Origin: Wenzhouxiangellaceae bacterium
GTDB taxonomy: Bacteria; Pseudomonadota; Gammaproteobacteria; Xanthomonadales; Wenzhouxiangellaceae
Direction of reading: 5' to 3'
Assembly: GCA_007695005.1 (NCBI GenBank)
Contig: REEQ01000110.1
Coordinates: 1 to 35,888 of the forward strand
DNA length: 35,888 nt
Below the pieces are notes generated by a model, which saw only the letters and a list, made by a program, of their open reading frames with translations, was not told the DNA's origin and did no database searches. This document shows positions 14,406 through 23,159 of this stretch, in pieces; the stretch's first letter is position 1, and every line of letters begins with the position of its first letter. Position numbers and translations under genes: made by a program.

Positions 14406-16349
14406 ATGAACTTCTTCGAGCATCAGGACAAGGCCCGTCGCCAGACCCGTTTTCTGGTGTTCTTGTTCGTGCTGGCCGTTGTCGCCATCATTCTCGCCGT
14501 CAACGTGCTTGTCCTGAGCCTGTTCGCCGGTCACATGACGGCTGCCGGGGCCAGTGCCGGCGAGGTCTGGCGAGCCAATGCCGGCATGGTTGCAGCAACC
14601 ACGTTGATCACCGGCGCCATCATCGGCCTGGCCAGTGCCTGGCGCAGCTTGCAGTTGCGCGGCGGTGGCGGCGAGATTGCCCGCCAGCTGGGTGGCAGCC
14701 TGGTCGAGCCGGATACCACCGATCCGCTGCGCAGACGCCTGCGCAATGTGGTCGAGGAAATGGCCATTGCCTCCGGCATTCCGGTGCCCGAGATCTACGT
14801 ACTTGAGCACGAGCAAGGCATCAACGCCTTTGCTGCCGGCTACTCGACCTCCGATGCGGCCGTCGCGGTGACCCGCGGCACCCTGGAGCATCTGGATCGC
14901 GACGAGCTGCAGGGCGTCATCGCGCACGAGTTTGCCCATATCTTCAATGGCGACATGCGTCTGAACATTCGCTTGATCGGCGTGTTGTTCGGCATCCTGG
15001 TCATTTCCATCATCGGGCGCCGACTGCTGTTTTCCGCCCGCTTTGCCAGGGATTCACGCAGCGCGGCACCGGCACTGCTGATCGGGCTGGCCGTGCTGAT
15101 CATTGGCTACGTGGGCTTGTTCTTCGGACGCTGGATCAAGTCCGCGGTGTCCCGTCAGCGCGAGTTTCTGGCCGATGCATCGGCGGTGCAGTTCACCCGT
15201 CATCCGGATGGCATCGGCGGCGCGCTGAAAAAGATCGGCGCCCTGTATGCCGGATCCTACCTGACCGCGGACGCCGAAGAGGTCGGTCACATGCTGTTCG
15301 CCCGCGGCATGGGTTACCAGATGTTTGCAACGCATCCGCCGCTGGAGGATCGCATTCGCGCAATAGACCCGGGATTTCAACCGGATCAGTTCAAGCAGAT
15401 TGCCGAGCAGCTCAGCCGTCACGCCCAGGCACGCAAGGCCGAGGCTGAAGAGGCGGCCCGCGCCGCTGCCGAGTCGCCGGAGGATGGGCAGCGTCGCGGG
15501 CCCGGTGGCCTGATGCTGAACCCGGAGAATCTGGCTGAACAGATCGGCCAGCCGGGATTGAACCAGGTATTTCTTGCTGCCGCCCTGGCAGCGGCCATTC
15601 CCAGGCCACTGGAGCGTGCCGCGCATTCCGACGAATGGGCGCAGGAAGTGATCTGCCTGCTGCTGCTCAGCGACCAGGAAGAAGTGCGCGAGAAGCAGCT
15701 GCTGATGATCGCCAAGGCCCTGGGCAGCGACAGCGAGGGCCAGGTGCGCGCTCTGCGTGAGGCGGGCGCCGGACTGGCGCCAGCGCAGCGTCTGCCGCTG
15801 ATGGAAATCGCCTTTCCCGCGATTCGTCGTCGGCCGCCGTCGGAGCTGGTCGATTTCATGAAGCTGATCGACGAGCTGATTCATGCTGATGGCCGGATCG
15901 ATGTCTTCGAGTATGCCCTGGCGCGCCTGGTCAGCAGTCAGATCAAGGATGTCCTCAGCCCGGGCCGTGCCCGCAGCGGTGGCTCCAAGAAACTGGAAGC
16001 GCTGGCTGAACCAGCGCGGGTGTTGCTCAGTGTTCTTGCCCACCATGGTCACCCGGAGCAGCCGGATCAGGCCCGTGCGGCGCTGGCGGTTGGCCTGGGC
16101 AGTCTGTTCAATGAGGTCGACTATCCGAGCACTGCCGACGTGCCTGGCTGGCCCGAGGCCCTGGATGATGCGCTCAAACGCCTGGACGCACTGCGCATGC
16201 TTGACAAGGAACGCCTGGTTTCCGCCATGGCCAGAATCGTCATGCATGACGAGCAAGTCATTGCCGAAGAGATGGAGCTGATGCGCGTCATCTGCGGCGT
16301 GCTTCACGTGCCGCTACCGCTGATGGACACGCCTCCCAGCCAGGCCTGA
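14406..16349 (+). CDS. M48 family metallopeptidase with long C-terminal extension
   Basis: This is a 647-aa membrane zinc peptidase. It has two N-terminal helices (about 16-40 and 55-78), the M48 catalytic motif HEFAH at 174-178 (H174/E175/H178), two more helices (about 192-208 and 222-240), and the third zinc ligand E253 in RQREFLADASAVQFTR. To about residue 330 it is HtpX/Ste24-like. The following 300 residues are not part of the usual peptidase; the stretch ELVDFMKLIDELIHADGRIDVFEYAL near 480-505 looks like a TerB-type helical domain. The peptidase is expected to cleave membrane or secreted proteins. It follows lemA after 115 bases. No Shine-Dalgarno sequence is seen before its ATG. Confidence 0.9.
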   Translation: MNFFEHQDKARRQTRFLVFLFVLAVVAIILAVNVLVLSLFAGHMTAAGASAGEVWRANAGMVAATTLITGAIIGLASAWRSLQLRGGGGEIARQLGGSLVEPDTTDPLRRRLRNVVEEMAIASGIPVPEIYVLEHEQGINAFAAGYSTSDAAVAVTRGTLEHLDRDELQGVIAHEFAHIFNGDMRLNIRLIGVLFGILVISIIGRRLLFSARFARDSRSAAPALLIGLAVLIIGYVGLFFGRWIKSAVSRQREFLADASAVQFTRHPDGIGGALKKIGALYAGSYLTADAEEVGHMLFARGMGYQMFATHPPLEDRIRAIDPGFQPDQFKQIAEQLSRHAQARKAEAEEAARAAAESPEDGQRRGPGGLMLNPENLAEQIGQPGLNQVFLAAALAAAIPRPLERAAHSDEWAQEVICLLLLSDQEEVREKQLLMIAKALGSDSEGQVRALREAGAGLAPAQRLPLMEIAFPAIRRRPPSELVDFMKLIDELIHADGRIDVFEYALARLVSSQIKDVLSPGRARSGGSKKLEALAEPARVLLSVLAHHGHPEQPDQARAALAVGLGSLFNEVDYPSTADVPGWPEALDDALKRLDALRMLDKERLVSAMARIVMHDEQVIAEEMELMRVICGVLHVPLPLMDTPPSQA

Positions 16350-16449
16350 AGCGGCGCTCTCCGTTTGCCATCACCCCGGCCTTGCCTGAGCCCTGAATGC
16401 GGCCGCGCCTGGCAGCGATTCGGCACCCTTGGCCGTGTAAACTTCTATC

Positions 16450-18798
16450 ATGCGCTATCGCTTCGGAGACTTTACGCTGGATGTCCAGGACGGTCGGCTG
16501 AGCGGGCCGGATGGCCCGCTGCTATTGCGCCGCCAGGCCTGGAAACTGTTGCTGGAGCTGCTGCAACATGCGCCCGCGCTGCTCGAGCGCGATCGCCTGC
16601 TGGATCGGGTCTGGGGGCGTCAGGCCCTGTCTCCGAACGCTTTGCCGCAGACCATCAGCGAACTGCGTCAGGCGCTGGGCGATGATGCCCGCAAGCCGAG
16701 CTACATCGAAACCTGCCACGGACGCGGTTATCGCATGGTCTGCGAGGTCGAACGACTGGATCCAGAGTCATCAACGTCCTCACCGGTTGCCAGCTTGGCT
16801 GGTGGACCCGGCCGGCGCTGGCTGCCGTTGTCTTTGGGGTTGGCGCTTGCTCTGGTCGTGCTCTTGCTCATGTTGTGGCCGGGAACGCGCGAGGATTCAA
16901 TCCCCACCCAGGCTGTCGACCCCGCCAGCGTCGAGCTGCTCAAGCGTCAGGCGGCAGCCGCGCGCCAGCGTCACGATCCGGCGGCGGTTGCCGCCCAGCT
17001 GCGTGCGCTGAGCCTGCTGGAACCCGGTGAGGCTGGCTTGATGCTGGATCTGGCCGAAGCGGAACTCGATGCCTTGCAGACCGAGCAGGCCCGGCAGACC
17101 CTGGATTTGCTCGCCACGCGCCCAGCCATGCGGCAGGAACCGCGCTGGCTGGTGCTGACGGCGCGCCTGGCCGAGATCGACAGCGATTTCGACCAGGCGA
17201 TCGCGCTGACGGAAGCCGGCCTGAACCAGGCCCTGGCATTGAATGATCCCGATCAGATTGCCGATGCTGCCATTCTGCTGTCGCGCCTGCTGGAGCGACA
17301 CGCCGATGCCGCTGCAGCGCTGGCCGTGCTCGACGATGCGCGCCAGGCGCTTGTAGAGCAGCCGGCGGTGCAGGCCAGGGTTGACCTGGTGGCGGTTGCA
17401 TCCTTGCGCGGTCGCGGCCAACTGGAACAGGCGCGCGAGCGGCTTGACGCTGTCCCCCTGGACCAGCTGCCAGAAGCGCTGCGTCAGCGCAGCATCGTGG
17501 AAACGGCGATGCTGGACAGTCTTGACGGTCAGCCTGGCGCGGCCTGGGCGCAGCTCCAGGCCTTGCTGCAGGCGCTTCCCGACAACGCCCACCCCGATCT
17601 GGTCATTGATCTGAATAACGCCCTTGGTGCGGTCGGCGTGGAAGTGGGCGCGTTTGATCAGGCGCTGGAAGCCTTCGAGCGGGCAATGGCCCTGGCCCGA
17701 CGCAGTGGTCGTGGTCAGCGCGTGGCGGGAATCCAGGTCAACGCCGGCGCGCTGATGGCCCGACGCGATCGTTTCGTCGAGGCAGAGCGGCTCTGGGAGG
17801 GAGCGCTTGGGGTGTTCGAGCTGCTGGGTGATCGCCGGGGAGAGGCCGTGGTGCTCGGCAATCTCGCCGCGATGGCCTCGGCCCAGGGTTTGAACGAGCG
17901 TAGTTGGGTATTGAACGAGCGGGCGCTGGCGCTGTTCGCCGAGCTCGGCCTTGATGGCCCGCACGCACGCACCGCCTTCAACCTGGCCCTGGTGGCGGCG
18001 CGCGAAGGTTCACTGGACCAGGCAGAGCAGTTGTTTGCCAAGGCCTGGGACGCCTACCGCCGGATTGGTCAGATCGACCTGCTGCTTTATGTCGGCGCCA
18101 GCCGGGTCGATTACCGGCTGCTGGCCGGCGATTTGCTGAGCGCCGAGGCCTTGTTGATGGAGCTGGAGGAGTTGCTTGATCGCGGCTCGGCGCTGCGCCG
18201 GGCGGCAGTCCATGCCAGCGCTGCCCGGCTGGCCTTGTGGCAGGGTGATCTGGAGCGCAGCCGCCAGGCTTTCGAACAGGCCTGGCAACTGCGTCTGGAA
18301 TCCGGCCAGGACGCCTGGGTCGCTACCAGTGAACTGGAGCTGTTGCAGCTGGATCTGCTCGCCGCCGTTGACCCCTGGACCGTGCGTGTTGCCGCCAGCG
18401 AACTGGCCGAACGCTTCGAGCGGCGTGGTCAGACGCGGGCTGCCGCGCGCTCGCGACTGTTGATGGCAGAGGCCTTGCTGAGCGTTGGCGAAACCGACCA
18501 GGCCGTGTCCGAACTGGCCCAGCTGCGCCAGGACGCGATGCGTTTTTCCGATGCCTCTCTGACCCTGGACCTGGACTGGGTAAAGGCCTGGGCGGTCAGC
18601 GAGCCGGAGCGCCTGCCTCGCCTGGAAGCTCTCGCCCGCAGAGCCCGTGAAAAGGGCTTCCTCGGCAAGTTGGCACAGATTGAGGCAGGCCTGGCCGCAC
18701 GCGGTCTGGCAGCCCGGATCGAGCCCTATCGGTTGTCGGATGAAGCCTCCGGCAGCTCACTCGTGGTGGTGCTGCCGCCTTACGCAGGGCCTCCCTGA
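16450..18798 (+). CDS. CadC-like membrane regulator: winged helix, one TM, TPR-like repeats
   Basis: This is a 782-aa protein. Residues 1-100 form an OmpR/PhoB-type winged-helix DNA-binding domain (YRFGDFTLDV...LLLRRQAWKLLLELL, then NALPQTISELRQALGDD and YIETCHGRGYRMV). A single membrane helix follows near 122-140. Residues 150-770 are helical, alanine- and leucine-rich repeats of TPR type (for example QALEAFERAMALARRSGRG and LDQAEQLFAKAWDAYRRIG). This is the CadC/ToxR topology: cytoplasmic DNA binding and a periplasmic sensor. The ligand is unknown. The ATG at 16450 begins right at the domain start but has no clear ribosome binding site. The gene is separate from the M48 gene by 100 bases. 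Confidence 0.85.
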   Translation: MRYRFGDFTLDVQDGRLSGPDGPLLLRRQAWKLLLELLQHAPALLERDRLLDRVWGRQALSPNALPQTISELRQALGDDARKPSYIETCHGRGYRMVCEVERLDPESSTSSPVASLAGGPGRRWLPLSLGLALALVVLLLMLWPGTREDSIPTQAVDPASVELLKRQAAAARQRHDPAAVAAQLRALSLLEPGEAGLMLDLAEAELDALQTEQARQTLDLLATRPAMRQEPRWLVLTARLAEIDSDFDQAIALTEAGLNQALALNDPDQIADAAILLSRLLERHADAAAALAVLDDARQALVEQPAVQARVDLVAVASLRGRGQLEQARERLDAVPLDQLPEALRQRSIVETAMLDSLDGQPGAAWAQLQALLQALPDNAHPDLVIDLNNALGAVGVEVGAFDQALEAFERAMALARRSGRGQRVAGIQVNAGALMARRDRFVEAERLWEGALGVFELLGDRRGEAVVLGNLAAMASAQGLNERSWVLNERALALFAELGLDGPHARTAFNLALVAAREGSLDQAEQLFAKAWDAYRRIGQIDLLLYVGASRVDYRLLAGDLLSAEALLMELEELLDRGSALRRAAVHASAARLALWQGDLERSRQAFEQAWQLRLESGQDAWVATSELELLQLDLLAAVDPWTVRVAASELAERFERRGQTRAAARSRLLMAEALLSVGETDQAVSELAQLRQDAMRFSDASLTLDLDWVKAWAVSEPERLPRLEALARRAREKGFLGKLAQIEAGLAARGLAARIEPYRLSDEASGSSLVVVLPPYAGPP

Positions 18799-18799
18799 G

Positions 18800-18816
18800 C
18801 GCTGTCGGCGACAGCG
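18800..18816. terminator. Short hairpin after the CadC-like gene
   Basis: CGCTGTC-GGC-GACAGCG forms a perfect 7-bp stem one base past the regulator stop. There is no T tract, so intrinsic termination is uncertain; it lies between two convergent genes. Confidence 0.35.
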
Positions 18817-18866
18817 TTCGGCACGCTTGTGGTCTGTCTGTGCCCTGCTTCGACCGAGCTGCGAGC

Positions 18867-19076
18867 TCAGTCTTCCAGGGTAAATCCGACCTCGATGCTG
18901 ACTTGCCAGTGCGCGATCTTGCCGTTGTCGATATGGCCGCGGGTATCGATGACCTGGAACCAGCGCATGTTTTTGACGCTGCGAGCGGCCTTGGCCAGCG
19001 CGTTGCTGACGGCGCCCTCGATGCTTTCGGTGGATGATCCGGTCAGTTTGATCTGTTTGTAGACATGGTCGCTCAT
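18867..19076 (-). CDS. Dodecin (flavin-binding dodecamer)
   Basis: This 69-aa protein with the dodecin pattern reads [22 protein letters not shown], then [21 protein letters not shown], then a C-terminal strand [18 protein letters not shown]. The tryptophan in RWFQV and the glutamine in WQVSIEV correspond to the flavin-stacking and flavin-contacting residues of dodecins. It should store or buffer FMN/FAD or riboflavin degradation products in the cytoplasm. The ATG at 19076 is preceded by AGGAGA at good spacing; the longer open frame upstream is not protein-like. It is convergent with the CadC-like gene. Confidence 0.92.
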   Translation of the reverse strand: MSDHVYKQIKLTGSSTESIEGAVSNALAKAARSVKNMRWFQVIDTRGHIDNGKIAHWQVSIEVGFTLED

Positions 19077-19099
19077 GGTCTGTCTCCTATGGTGGCGGG

Positions 19100-19483
19100 G
19101 GTCTCGAAGCGGTCCGAAAAGATCTCCAGTTCCGGGCGCAGGTTGAATCTGAGCCCTCAGCCCTGGGCAGCCGGGGTGCATCGGGACTTGTGAAGAAGTC
19201 GATGAAGTCGCCGTTTTCACCATCGTAACGCAGGACGGCCGCTTGATTCTGGTCGAGCATGTACAACTGGCCATGTAAATCCTCCGGTCATCCAGAGCCT
19301 ACGGCCAGGTGGCGCCGGCATCGCCATGAATCCGGTAGCAACCGTCGCTGCTGTTGATTTGACCATGGATGCCCTCGGGTCTCACGGTCAGGAATCCGGC
19401 GTATCCCAGCCCTGACCTGGCAGGGCGAACGGAGCGCCGAGCAGCAACAGCAGAGCTGGAACAAGACCGGAACGGATCGGCAT
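19100..19483 (-). pseudogene. Decayed secreted repeat protein (NHL/SMP-30-like pieces)
   Basis: Two pieces on the minus strand look like remains of one exported protein. At 19388-19483 an ATG opens a signal-peptide-like start (MPIRSGLVPALLLLLGAPFA) that ends at a stop after 31 codons. Farther on, about 19190-19285, another frame reads [20 protein letters not shown] then GDFIDFF, the type of repeat found in NHL/beta-propeller proteins (LYV...VLRYDG.tG.Fi). The frames do not join and there are stops between them. It is best read as a pseudogene. The exact family is uncertain. Confidence 0.5.
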
Positions 19484-19512
19484 GGTGGAATGTCAGAGGT
19501 GACGAGCTCTCA

Positions 19513-19652
19513 GCGCAGCAAAAGCCGATTGAGAGCTTTGCCGCGTTAATGCCCGGCCGGAACGGCCGGGACCGCGCAGCGAAGGCTTTTGCGGACATGT
19601 GCCGCAAAAGCCGTGCAACGAATACCGCAGGTATTTCGTTGCCGGGTTAATG
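19513..19652. repeat. Cluster of palindromes with two related units (REP-like)
   Basis: Three hairpins stand close together: 19552-19570 (CCCGGCCG-GAA-CGGCCGGG), 19584-19612 (11-bp stem around GGCTTTTGCGG, 7-base loop) and 19616-19641 (CAACGAATACC against GGTATTTCGTTG). The flanks repeat a motif: GCAGCAAAAGCC ... TTGCCGCGTTAATG (19515-19551) and GCCGCAAAAGCC ... TTGCCGGGTTAATG (19601-19652), which differ mainly in their middle parts. There is no coding sequence here. This fills most of the gap between the decayed gene and dtd. Confidence 0.55.
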
Positions 19653-19678
19653 ATGATAAATGCTGAGGACAGCCAGGG

Positions 19679-20119
19679 ATGATTGCTTTGCTGCAAAGAG
19701 TCAGCCGCGCCGGTGTGGCCGTGGAGGGGGAACTGATTGGAAAGATCGGTCATGGTTTGCTGGTTCTGGCCGGTTTCGAGCGAGAGGACCGCGTCGAGCG
19801 CCTCGATCGTTTTCTGGAGCGTATCCTCAACTACCGCGTTTTCGCCGACCCGCAGGGGCGCATGAACCTGAGTCTGCGCGATACCGGGGGTGGCCTGTTG
19901 CTGGTGCCGCAGTTCACCCTGGCGGCCGATACCAATTCAGGCAACCGCCCCAGCTTCACGCCCGCAGCACCGCCAGCTGTGGGTCAGCAGTTGTTCGAGG
20001 CCCTGCTTCAGCGCGCCGAGGCGGCTTGGCCGGCAGTCCAGTGCGGACGTTTCGGCGCCGACATGCAGGTCGAACTGGTCAACGACGGTCCGGTCACTTT
20101 CTGGATCCAGCTGAACTGA
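19679..20119 (+). CDS. dtd: D-aminoacyl-tRNA deacylase
   Basis: This 146-aa enzyme removes D-amino acids (and glycine mis-attached to tRNA-Ala) from tRNA in the cytoplasm. The family sequence is clear: MIALLQRVSRAGVAVEGE at the start, GRMNLSLRDTGGGLLLV, QFTLAADTNSGNRPSF, and near the end FGADMQVELVNDGPVTFWI, which holds the Gly-cisPro motif (NDGPVT). One deviation is that the usual SQFTL motif reads PQFTL, with P77 in place of serine; T80 is retained. The length is standard. CAGGG lies immediately before the ATG. It is convergent with ntrC. Confidence 0.93.
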   Translation: MIALLQRVSRAGVAVEGELIGKIGHGLLVLAGFEREDRVERLDRFLERILNYRVFADPQGRMNLSLRDTGGGLLLVPQFTLAADTNSGNRPSFTPAAPPAVGQQLFEALLQRAEAAWPAVQCGRFGADMQVELVNDGPVTFWIQLN

Positions 20120-20132
20120 ACTTCGGGCGTGA

Positions 20133-21506
20133 TCAGGCCGACCTGACCATGCGCGCCAGGGTATTGCGGCTGATCCCCAGGCGCCGCGCAGCCTCTGACT
20201 GATTGCCGTTGCAGGCATCGAGCGCGGCCTGGGCAACGCTGCTTTCGAAGTCCTGCTTGAGCGTGTCGAAACGCTGCTCGGCACCGCTGTCCATGGCCTC
20301 GCGCAGGCTCTCGGCGAGCCGGCTCGCCCAGTCATCCTGGTCATGTCCCGATGGCCCTTGGCCGTTGCGGTATTCCAGCGGCAGGTCATCCGGACCGATG
20401 ACCGGCGCCGGAGCCAGGGCAGCCAGCGATTGACACAGATGCTTCAGTTCGCGCACGTTGCCACGCCATGGCAGGGTGCGCAGATGATCGAGCAGGGCCC
20501 GGTCGGCGAGCTTCGGCGGCAGACGAAACTCGCGACCGGCTTCGCGCAGAAAGTGGCGAGTCAGTTCGGCAATGTCCTCACGACGCTGCCGTAGCGGCGG
20601 TACATGCAGGGCGATGACTTTGAGCCGGTGATACAGATCAGCACGAAAATTGCCCGTATCCACGAGCCTGGCCAGATCGCGGTGGGTGGCGGTAATGATG
20701 CGGGCGTCGGTCCGGATCAGATCGCGCCCGCCGAGCCGATAGTATTCGCCTTCGGCCAGGACACGCAGCAGCCGCGACTGCAGGCTGAGCGGCATGTCGC
20801 CAATTTCGTCAAGAAACAGCGTGCCACCGCGTGCCTGTTCAAAGCGACCAGTCCGCCGTTCGCTGGCGCCGGTGAAGGCCCCCTTCTCATGGCCGAACAG
20901 CTCCGACTCCAGCAGATCTTCGGGGATGGCGGCGGTGTTGATCGCCACAAAAGGTCCGGCCGCTCGCGGTGAATGGTTGTGCAGGGCGCGTGCAATCAGC
21001 TCCTTGCCAGTGCCGGTTTCACCGGTGATCAGCACCGGGATGTCGCTGGCCGACAGGCGTCCGATCATGCGGATCAGGTCCTGGAAGGCCGGTGAGCTGC
21101 CGATCAGCCCGGCGTTGCGCTCGCCGCTGACCAGGTCATTGTCGGCGACGGTCAGGGCCTTGCGAACCAGGCGACCCACTTCATCGAGATCGAAGGGCTT
21201 GGCCAGGAACTCGAAAGCACCGCCCTGGAAGGCGCGTACCGCCGAGTCGACATCGGTATAGGCGGTCATGATGATCACTGGCAGCTCGGGGAGCTGCTGG
21301 CGCAACTGCTCCATCAAGGCCAGGCCGCTCTCTCCCTTCAGCCGGATATCGGCGATCACAAGGTCCGGCTGCTGATGCGCCAGTGCGGCATGAAGTTCAC
21401 TGCCGGTGGCGAAGGTGCGCACCGGAATCTTGCTGGCGCGCAGGAACTCTTCCAGGACGTAGCGAATTCCCGGATCGTCATCGATGACCCAGACCCGCTT
21501 GGTCAT
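20133..21506 (-). CDS. ntrC: Nitrogen regulation response regulator NtrC (NR(I))
   Basis: This 457-aa sigma-54 activator begins with a receiver domain (acidic D9-D11, phospho-acceptor D53, K103), followed by an AAA+ domain with Walker A GETGTGKE (162-169) and the sigma-54 contact loop GAFTGA (209-214). A Fis-type helix-turn-helix stands at the C-terminus (CNGNQSEAARRLGISRNTLARMV). Phosphorylated by NtrB under nitrogen limitation, it should activate sigma-54 promoters such as the one in front of glnA here. The start overlaps the ntrB stop by four bases. The length is slightly below the E. coli protein (469). Confidence 0.95.
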   Translation of the reverse strand: MTKRVWVIDDDPGIRYVLEEFLRASKIPVRTFATGSELHAALAHQQPDLVIADIRLKGESGLALMEQLRQQLPELPVIIMTAYTDVDSAVRAFQGGAFEFLAKPFDLDEVGRLVRKALTVADNDLVSGERNAGLIGSSPAFQDLIRMIGRLSASDIPVLITGETGTGKELIARALHNHSPRAAGPFVAINTAAIPEDLLESELFGHEKGAFTGASERRTGRFEQARGGTLFLDEIGDMPLSLQSRLLRVLAEGEYYRLGGRDLIRTDARIITATHRDLARLVDTGNFRADLYHRLKVIALHVPPLRQRREDIAELTRHFLREAGREFRLPPKLADRALLDHLRTLPWRGNVRELKHLCQSLAALAPAPVIGPDDLPLEYRNGQGPSGHDQDDWASRLAESLREAMDSGAEQRFDTLKQDFESSVAQAALDACNGNQSEAARRLGISRNTLARMVRSA

Positions 21507-22519
21507 GATGTGGCCCGGCCGGGCAGGATCAGCGGCAAGCGAACCCGGAATCGACTGCCGCGCTCGAGTTCCTGATGTTCGACCAGTCCGCCGTGACGTC
21601 GGGCAATCTGCTGGACCACCGCCAGGCCAAAGCCGGAGCCGGACTCGCGCCCCGACACCAGCGGCAGGAACAGGCGCTCCTTCAGCGCCGGCGGCACGCC
21701 CGGGCCATCGTCATCGACGTCGACCTGCACGGCATGCCGGGCCGGCTCGTCGACCAACGGTGAGTGATGCTCGATGCGACTGCTCAGCTGCAGGCTGCTG
21801 GCCCCGGCCTGGGCGGCGTTGCGCAGCAGGTTGAGAAAGAGCTGGCGCAAGGCATTGCCGTCGGCCATGATTTCCGGGATGCTGGGGTCGAAGCGTCGGT
21901 CCACATCGAGGCGCCCGTGGTGCTCCGCCTGGACCACTTCGATGGCTTCATCAATCACCCGATGCAGGTTGGTCGCCTGGGCCGGGGTTTGGCCGTCGCC
22001 GGCGAAATCTTCAATCAGGCTGGTGATGCGGTCAACTTCACGCTGAATCATCAGCGCGTGACGGCGCTGGCTGGCCGGGTCGCTGCCGGCGGCGATCAAC
22101 TGCGCCGCCCCGCGGACACCGGCCAGCGGATTGCGCAGCTCGTGGGCCAGGCGCCGACTGAGCAGGGTCATGGCCTGCTGGCGATCGGCCCGTTCGGTAA
22201 TCTCGCGCTGGCGCAGCCGCTCGGCCAGAGGGTGCAGTTCGATGACAACCTCGTCGGCCAGGGCCTGCAGGGTGACGTCCACGGTCGGCTCGCTGCCCCG
22301 CAGGCCGCCCTCGCTGACCTGGATGGTTCGACCATGTCGGGCGACCTGCGATCGCCATGCGGCCAGCGAGGGCGAAAGCTCACTCAAGTGTTGGCCAAGC
22401 AGCTCGCGCTGGCGCTGGCCCAGGAGTATGGCTGCCGCGGCGTTCAGCCAGCTCACCCTTCCAGCAGCGTCGACCCGGATCAGACCGGTCACCAGCTCGT
22501 CCGGGTCGATTGAGCTCAC
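21503..22519 (-). CDS. ntrB: Nitrogen regulation sensor kinase NtrB (NR(II))
   Basis: This is a 338-aa cytoplasmic histidine kinase/phosphatase without membrane segments. A PAS-like N-terminal domain (about 5-95) precedes the H box LAHELRNPLAGVRGAAQL with H126, the N box LFLNLLRNAAQAG, and the G boxes DVDDDGPGVP and SGSGFGLAVVQQIARRHGG. This is the NtrB arrangement; in the family, PII protein switches it between kinase and phosphatase action on NtrC. It overlaps both ntrC and the upstream DUF4124 gene by four bases, indicating a tightly coupled operon. Confidence 0.94.
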   Translation of the reverse strand: MSSIDPDELVTGLIRVDAAGRVSWLNAAAAILLGQRQRELLGQHLSELSPSLAAWRSQVARHGRTIQVSEGGLRGSEPTVDVTLQALADEVVIELHPLAERLRQREITERADRQQAMTLLSRRLAHELRNPLAGVRGAAQLIAAGSDPASQRRHALMIQREVDRITSLIEDFAGDGQTPAQATNLHRVIDEAIEVVQAEHHGRLDVDRRFDPSIPEIMADGNALRQLFLNLLRNAAQAGASSLQLSSRIEHHSPLVDEPARHAVQVDVDDDGPGVPPALKERLFLPLVSGRESGSGFGLAVVQQIARRHGGLVEHQELERGSRFRVRLPLILPGRATS

Positions 22520-23049
22520 GGCCGCTGGGGATGCAACCTCGATGCCTGGCGCATGTAGAAGGTGATCGTATCGGTTGAGGCCAGCACTCGACCGGCGCTG
22601 GTCTGCAGCTCGGCACGCAACGTGTGCTCGCCGCGATCGATCTCTTCGAAGCTGGCGTTCAGCGAGCGTACCGGGCTCTGGGCCTCACCGTTGATGTAGA
22701 TGACGATCTGGGCAGTTGACGGAATGTCGATGCTGCTGCTCAACCGAACGTGCAGCGTGTTGCCGGTGCCGAAGATGTGCTCTTCGTGTTCCGGCGAGAC
22801 GATCCGGAAGTCCATCTGGCTGCTTCCGTCCCGGTCCCGCGCAGGGCTGGCCGGTGCCATCGGTACTGCGGCTGGAGATCCGCCGTCAAGGACATTGAGC
22901 CGGGGCAGGTCCATGGGTTCGGCGTCTTCCGACGGCTTCTGGTCGGTGTAGGTGACGTTGCCGTCCTCGTCCACCACCTTGTAGATCGGCTGCGCGGCCA
23001 GCGGCAGGCTGAGCAGGCACAGGGCAAGAAGCAGGAGCAGAGTTCTCAT
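22516..23049 (-). CDS. DUF4124-type exported protein
   Basis: This is a 177-aa protein with a signal peptide (MRTLLLLLALCLLSLPLAAQ), then the DUF4124 segment PIYKVVDEDGNVTYTDQKP, a proline/alanine linker, and a beta-rich C-terminal part (FRIVSPEHEEHIFGTGNTLHVRL...HTLRAELQ) that looks like an Ig-like fold. The ATG at 23049 is chosen because it starts the signal peptide; an earlier ATG would add 31 polar residues. It sits between glnA and ntrB with four-base coupling to ntrB, so it is probably co-expressed with the nitrogen regulators. Its function is unknown; it is expected in the periplasm or envelope. Confidence 0.85.
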   Translation of the reverse strand: MRTLLLLLALCLLSLPLAAQPIYKVVDEDGNVTYTDQKPSEDAEPMDLPRLNVLDGGSPAAVPMAPASPARDRDGSSQMDFRIVSPEHEEHIFGTGNTLHVRLSSSIDIPSTAQIVIYINGEAQSPVRSLNASFEEIDRGEHTLRAELQTSAGRVLASTDTITFYMRQASRLHPQRP

Positions 23050-23159
23050 GATGGTATCCCGTCGCGGGTTCGAGTGGCTATTGTAGTCCATGCCTGCTTT
23101 TGACAGCCGCAACGGGCCGCTTGCTGCATCGGTGGGCAACAAGGCGGCCGAAGACGGAC

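Noticed and set aside
15054-16307. 417-codon open frame antisense to the M48 peptidase
   Set aside because: Shadow of a gene with complete zinc-binding motifs.
16897-17964. 355-codon open frame antisense to the CadC-like regulator
   Set aside because: Mirrors the repeat region of a well-supported gene; no recognisable domain.
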